A DNA stretch of 48,836 nt. Source: an uncultured Pirellulaceae bacterium. GTDB taxonomy: Bacteria > Planctomycetota > Planctomycetia > Pirellulales > Pirellulaceae. Below the pieces are notes generated by a model. That model was not told where the DNA came from, made no database searches, and saw only the letters and a list, made by a program, of their open reading frames with translations. The position numbers and the translations under genes were made by a program. Position 1 is the first letter of the stretch, and each line of letters starts with the position of its first letter. The DNA lies in NCBI GenBank assembly GCA_938010615.1, contig CALLUY010000030.1:1-48836 (forward strand), read 5' to 3'. Of the stretch, positions 45,760 through 48,836 are shown piece after piece.

Positions 45760-45944
45760 GTCCGAACTTATGCAAACCGTCCTTGAAGAGTCGGACGAGA
45801 TCGCGGAATAGCGGAATAGCAGGACATAAATCGCGATTACGAATTCACGCCAAAGCCTGTAATATATGTCAACAAAATTCGTGTCGACACCAATGCCCAC
45901 ACGGAAGCTACCCTTGTCGTGGCTCCCAAAACAACAAGACAAAC

Positions 45945-47873
45945 ATGGCCGCCACCAAAAAAGCAAAATCCTACAAATCTGAAAACATCACCGTTCTCGA
46001 AGGACTTGATCCAGTTCGAAAGCGACCGGGAATGTACATCGGTGGCGTGAGCTCGGCGGGACTGCACCATCTCGTTTGGGAGATCATGGACAATTCCGTC
46101 GACGAAGCCATGAACGGTCACGCGTCGGAGATCAACGTGCACTTGCTCAAGTCCGGCATGACGGTCACCGTCTCTGATAACGGTCGCGGCATTCCGATCG
46201 ACACCCACAAGAAAACAAAAAAGAGCGCACTCGAAACCGTCCTGACGGTGCTTCACGCTGGCGGCAAATTCGAAGGCGACAATTACAAAACCGCTGGCGG
46301 ATTACACGGCGTTGGAGCTTCCGTCGTCAACGCGCTGTCGAAATCGCTGATCGCCGTCGTTAAGCGTGGCGGCTCGCAGTACCGGATGGAATTTGCCAAA
46401 GGCCAACCAAAAACGAAACTGCAAAAGCTAAAGGGCGCCGTCCGTGGAACAGGGACCGCGATCACATTCACGCCTGATCCAACGATCTTTCCGAAAACAG
46501 AATTCAACCCGGCTACCATTCGCAGTCGCATCGAAATCGTCAGCTTCCTGCACCGTGGCGTGAAAGTAAACTTCAACGACGAAGTAAACGGAAAGAAGGA
46601 ATCCTTCCATCACGAAAATGGAATCGTTGACTTTCTGGGCAAGGTCTCCAAAGACCGATCCGCCACCGCAATTCATGAAGCTCCATTTTCACTCAACAGC
46701 AAAGCTTCCGACGAACGATTCGAACTCGTTCTGCACTGGACCGATTCGACCGACGAACACGTTCGCTCTTACGTCAACGGAATTCCAACCGGCTCAGGCG
46801 GAACGCACGAAAATGGATTCCGCAGCGGCATGGTCAAAGCCGTACGCAACTACATCGACATGCACAACCTCGTCCCTCGCGGCGTGAAGATCACTCACGA
46901 AGACATCCGAGAAGGCGTCGTGGCGATCATTTCAGTTTTCATTAAGGAACCACAATTCCAAGGCCAGACCAAGGACAAGCTCAACAACCCAGGCGTCGCT
47001 GGCATGATTGACAGTGAGCTCCGTCCGGCATTGGAGCAGTGGATGAACAACAATCGCACGGTCGCCGATGGTATCGTGGCGAGAATCATCGCCGCTTCAC
47101 GGGCCCGTGCGGCTTCACGTGCGGCTTCGGCAGCCGTTTCACGTAAAGTCAGCGGCAAGCGTTCCATGCTGCCCGGCAAACTGAGCGATTGCATGGCCAG
47201 CGGCCGAGGACGCAGCGAACTGTTCATCGTAGAAGGTGACTCGGCGGGCGGCAGTGCCAAACAAGGTCGCGATCGCAACTACCAGGCGATCCTGCCGTTA
47301 CGTGGAAAGGTGCTCAACACCGAAAGTGCGAACCTGAAAAAGATCATGGACAACAAAGAGATCCAGGACTTGATCGCGGCGATCGGTTGTGGGTTTGGGA
47401 AATCGTTCAACATCGCTGGATTGCGATACCAAAAGATCATTCTGCTTGCCGATGCCGATTCGGATGGCCATCACATCACAACTCTACTGCTGACATTCTT
47501 TTTCCGTCACATGCCACAGCTGATCACCAACGGCAATCTATACATCGCTGTTCCGCCACTTTTCCGAGTCGACATCGGTAAGGAAACTTTTTGGGCGGCT
47601 GATGAAGACGACAAGATTCGCATCCTCGCGGAGCACCAAGGACGAGCCAATCCTGAGATCACTCGCTTCAAGGGTCTTGGCGAAATGATGCCGAAAGTTC
47701 TTTGGCAAACGACGCTCAATCCTGACACGCGGCGTATGCTGAAAGTCGAAGTCGATGACCAACTGGAAACCGATCGCGTCATCAATGACTTGATGGGCAA
47801 AGATGCTTCTGCGCGTTTTCGATTCATCATGGAACGAGCGGAAGATGCCGACGCGATTGAAATCGACGTTTAG
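45945..47873 (+). CDS. Type IIA topoisomerase subunit B (GyrB/ParE)
   Basis: A 642-residue ATPase subunit of DNA gyrase or topoisomerase IV. In order: GHKL ATPase domain (LEGLDPVRKRPGMYIGG, EIMDNSVDEA, DNGRGIPI, GLHGVGASVVNALS), transducer domain, and Toprim domain (VEGDSAGGSAKQGRDRNYQ and DADSDGHHI, about residue 505). The GSGGTHENGF loop and lack of the proteobacterial insertion fit the short ParE/GyrB form. A basic Ala/Ser-rich helix (AASRAASAAVSRK) precedes the Toprim domain. I chose the ATG at 45945; the frame extends to 45663, but that part is palindromic repeat. It pairs with the A subunit upstream. Confidence 0.93.
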   Translation: MAATKKAKSYKSENITVLEGLDPVRKRPGMYIGGVSSAGLHHLVWEIMDNSVDEAMNGHASEINVHLLKSGMTVTVSDNGRGIPIDTHKKTKKSALETVLTVLHAGGKFEGDNYKTAGGLHGVGASVVNALSKSLIAVVKRGGSQYRMEFAKGQPKTKLQKLKGAVRGTGTAITFTPDPTIFPKTEFNPATIRSRIEIVSFLHRGVKVNFNDEVNGKKESFHHENGIVDFLGKVSKDRSATAIHEAPFSLNSKASDERFELVLHWTDSTDEHVRSYVNGIPTGSGGTHENGFRSGMVKAVRNYIDMHNLVPRGVKITHEDIREGVVAIISVFIKEPQFQGQTKDKLNNPGVAGMIDSELRPALEQWMNNNRTVADGIVARIIAASRARAASRAASAAVSRKVSGKRSMLPGKLSDCMASGRGRSELFIVEGDSAGGSAKQGRDRNYQAILPLRGKVLNTESANLKKIMDNKEIQDLIAAIGCGFGKSFNIAGLRYQKIILLADADSDGHHITTLLLTFFFRHMPQLITNGNLYIAVPPLFRVDIGKETFWAADEDDKIRILAEHQGRANPEITRFKGLGEMMPKVLWQTTLNPDTRRMLKVEVDDQLETDRVINDLMGKDASARFRFIMERAEDADAIEIDV

Positions 47874-47880
47874 ACGTGGT

Positions 47881-47897
47881 TGCGGCTTCCAGCCGCA
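47881..47897. repeat. Hairpin after the topoisomerase B gene
   Basis: TGCGGCT pairs with AGCCGCA across TCC, eight bases after the stop of the topoisomerase B gene. No T-run follows. It is the same kind of small GC hairpin seen elsewhere in this window. Confidence 0.6.
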
Positions 47898-47941
47898 GCA
47901 TTGCATAACAAGCAGGCCAAGTTAGTTTCTCATGCTTGTAA

Positions 47942-48836
47942 ATGGTCAACATGAACAGTACTAGCTCTGAAAAAAAGCAGAAGCAAAAACGCATACACAA
48001 ACGAACCATTACCTTCGTGTTGCTGTTTGTCATCCTTCCCTGGACCCTCGTTGCCATGCCTGGCGAATCCGATGGTGGTGGCGGAACCACAGGCTTGAAC
48101 GTCAATTTCCGCAAGCATGGATGGCCATTCACGCACTTGCACAGCACCCACTACGACCTGTACGGAAACTGGGTCAACAAAAAGTTCATTCGTGGCAAAC
48201 CAACAAATATTGACACCAAACCACTCGCCGCCGAATCGCACTACCAACACTTCAATGGCTCAGATCAATCAGCCAAATGGCTTGAGTTCGACATGCGTCT
48301 CTCGCGTTCAGGCACCAACTTTTTTCATTATGGATATTGGTCGATACCAGAAAATTGGCCTCAATGGAGTAACGAACATTACTCGGAAGTGCGTTGGGCC
48401 GGCCTAATCGCAAACCTGTTGCTCTTATTTCTGGCGGCGACCATCGTTTCCATTCCGATCGAACGCAAGGTTCGCAACGGCACAATCTTCAAGTTTTCAT
48501 TGTTCTCGTTTGCGGTTGCGATCACGCTGCTTGGCGTGGTAATGGCTTGGGGAATTCGATCATACAACGGCTTTCACTCGGAGCAGCAACGCATTCAAAA
48601 TTTGGCGAGACTCGAAAATGAAGGTCGAGTCTTCTATGTGGACGTTGAACACACTGATCGTTTTCCGCGACTGATATCTCAACTGCTCAACAACGGACAA
48701 ACGATGTGGGGCGACCTGCCCTTTTTCGAAAAAGTTGAGCATGTGTTTGTCGATATTCAAATTGATACTGAAATTCTTACAGAAGAAAGTCTCGATGAAA
48801 TCGTGGCCGCAACGAAAGAAACGGACGCCGAATTGG
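47942..48836 (+). CDS. Membrane protein, incomplete at the window end
   Basis: An open frame with no stop runs from the ATG at 47942 (or the in-frame ATG at 47951) to the last base, giving 298 residues. A basic start is followed by a membrane segment (FVLLFVILPWTLVAMP), an outside region rich in aromatic residues (WPFTHLHSTHYDLYGNW, HYGYWSIPENWPQW), two more segments (ANLLLLFLAATIV and FAVAITLLGVVMAWG) and a soluble C-terminal part. No family is recognised. The last residues (IDTEILTEESLDEIV) could open a leucine-rich-repeat region, but that cannot be seen. Confidence 0.7.
   Translation, partial: MVNMNSTSSEKKQKQKRIHKRTITFVLLFVILPWTLVAMPGESDGGGGTTGLNVNFRKHGWPFTHLHSTHYDLYGNWVNKKFIRGKPTNIDTKPLAAESHYQHFNGSDQSAKWLEFDMRLSRSGTNFFHYGYWSIPENWPQWSNEHYSEVRWAGLIANLLLLFLAATIVSIPIERKVRNGTIFKFSLFSFAVAITLLGVVMAWGIRSYNGFHSEQQRIQNLARLENEGRVFYVDVEHTDRFPRLISQLLNNGQTMWGDLPFFEKVEHVFVDIQIDTEILTEESLDEIVAATKETDAEL

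Noticed and set aside
45663..45944. N-terminal extension of the topoisomerase B subunit
   Set aside because: It contains the palindromic repeat and toxin remains; the family's N-terminus begins just after the ATG at 45945.

Overview
The window reads as chromosome from a marine-type planctomycete, most likely family Pirellulaceae. The evidence is the gene content: a DUF1549/DUF1553 protein with a PSCyt1-type CxxCH motif followed by a Tat-exported DUF1501 protein, a BBP7-type outer-membrane protein, a DUF1570/leucine-rich-repeat peptidase, a DUF11 envelope protein, and many intergenic hairpin repeats of the kind scattered through planctomycete genomes. No rRNA, tRNA, CRISPR array, phage or transposase gene was seen.

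Layout. 1-4.1 kb: a DUF4105 lipoprotein, an anchored coiled-coil protein, a guanine-deaminase-like enzyme and a TerB-like protein. 4.1-7.0 kb: a MoxR AAA+ ATPase translationally coupled to a large uncharacterised protein. 7.0-11.6 kb: a DUF2071 protein, a beta-CASP metallo-beta-lactamase nuclease and SelO. 11.6-12.25 kb: an island of palindromes. 12.2-15.7 kb: a secreted three-gene cluster (DUF11 protein plus two paralogues) with an internal terminator. 17-19 kb: coaE overlapping an aberrant rho, divergent from polA. 22-29.3 kb: a creatininase-family amidohydrolase, a BvgS-type hybrid kinase, a DUF1570 peptidase and oligoendopeptidase F. 29.3-37.3 kb: a U32 protein, a four-helix-bundle (S23/Avd-like) cassette between heptanucleotide arrays, then the DUF1501 and DUF1549/1553 pair. 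37.4-39.4 kb: malate dehydrogenase, a 60-residue CxxC protein and an alpha/beta-hydrolase that appears to lack its nucleophile. 39.7-42.4 kb: the BBP7 barrel protein and two small exported proteins. 42.6-47.9 kb: type IIA topoisomerase A and B subunits separated by the remains of a toxin-antitoxin module. The last 0.9 kb is the start of a membrane protein that runs off the end.

Most interesting observations: (1) the S23/Avd-like gene is boxed by two same-orientation arrays of a 7-bp repeat, each lying a few bases from a stop codon, which looks like a small mobile or copied cassette with no transposase. (2) The Rho-like protein keeps its RNA-binding domain and Walker A lysine, but by eye it has lost the catalytic glutamate, the neighbouring arginine, the Q-loop and the arginine finger. 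(3) An antitoxin gene survives between the topoisomerase subunits while its nucleotidyltransferase toxin is cut short next to a 23-bp-arm palindromic repeat. (4) The alpha/beta-hydrolase after mdh looks catalytically dead and sits with a tiny, previously easy-to-miss CxxC protein.

All family names come from reading the translated sequence by eye. No database search was run.
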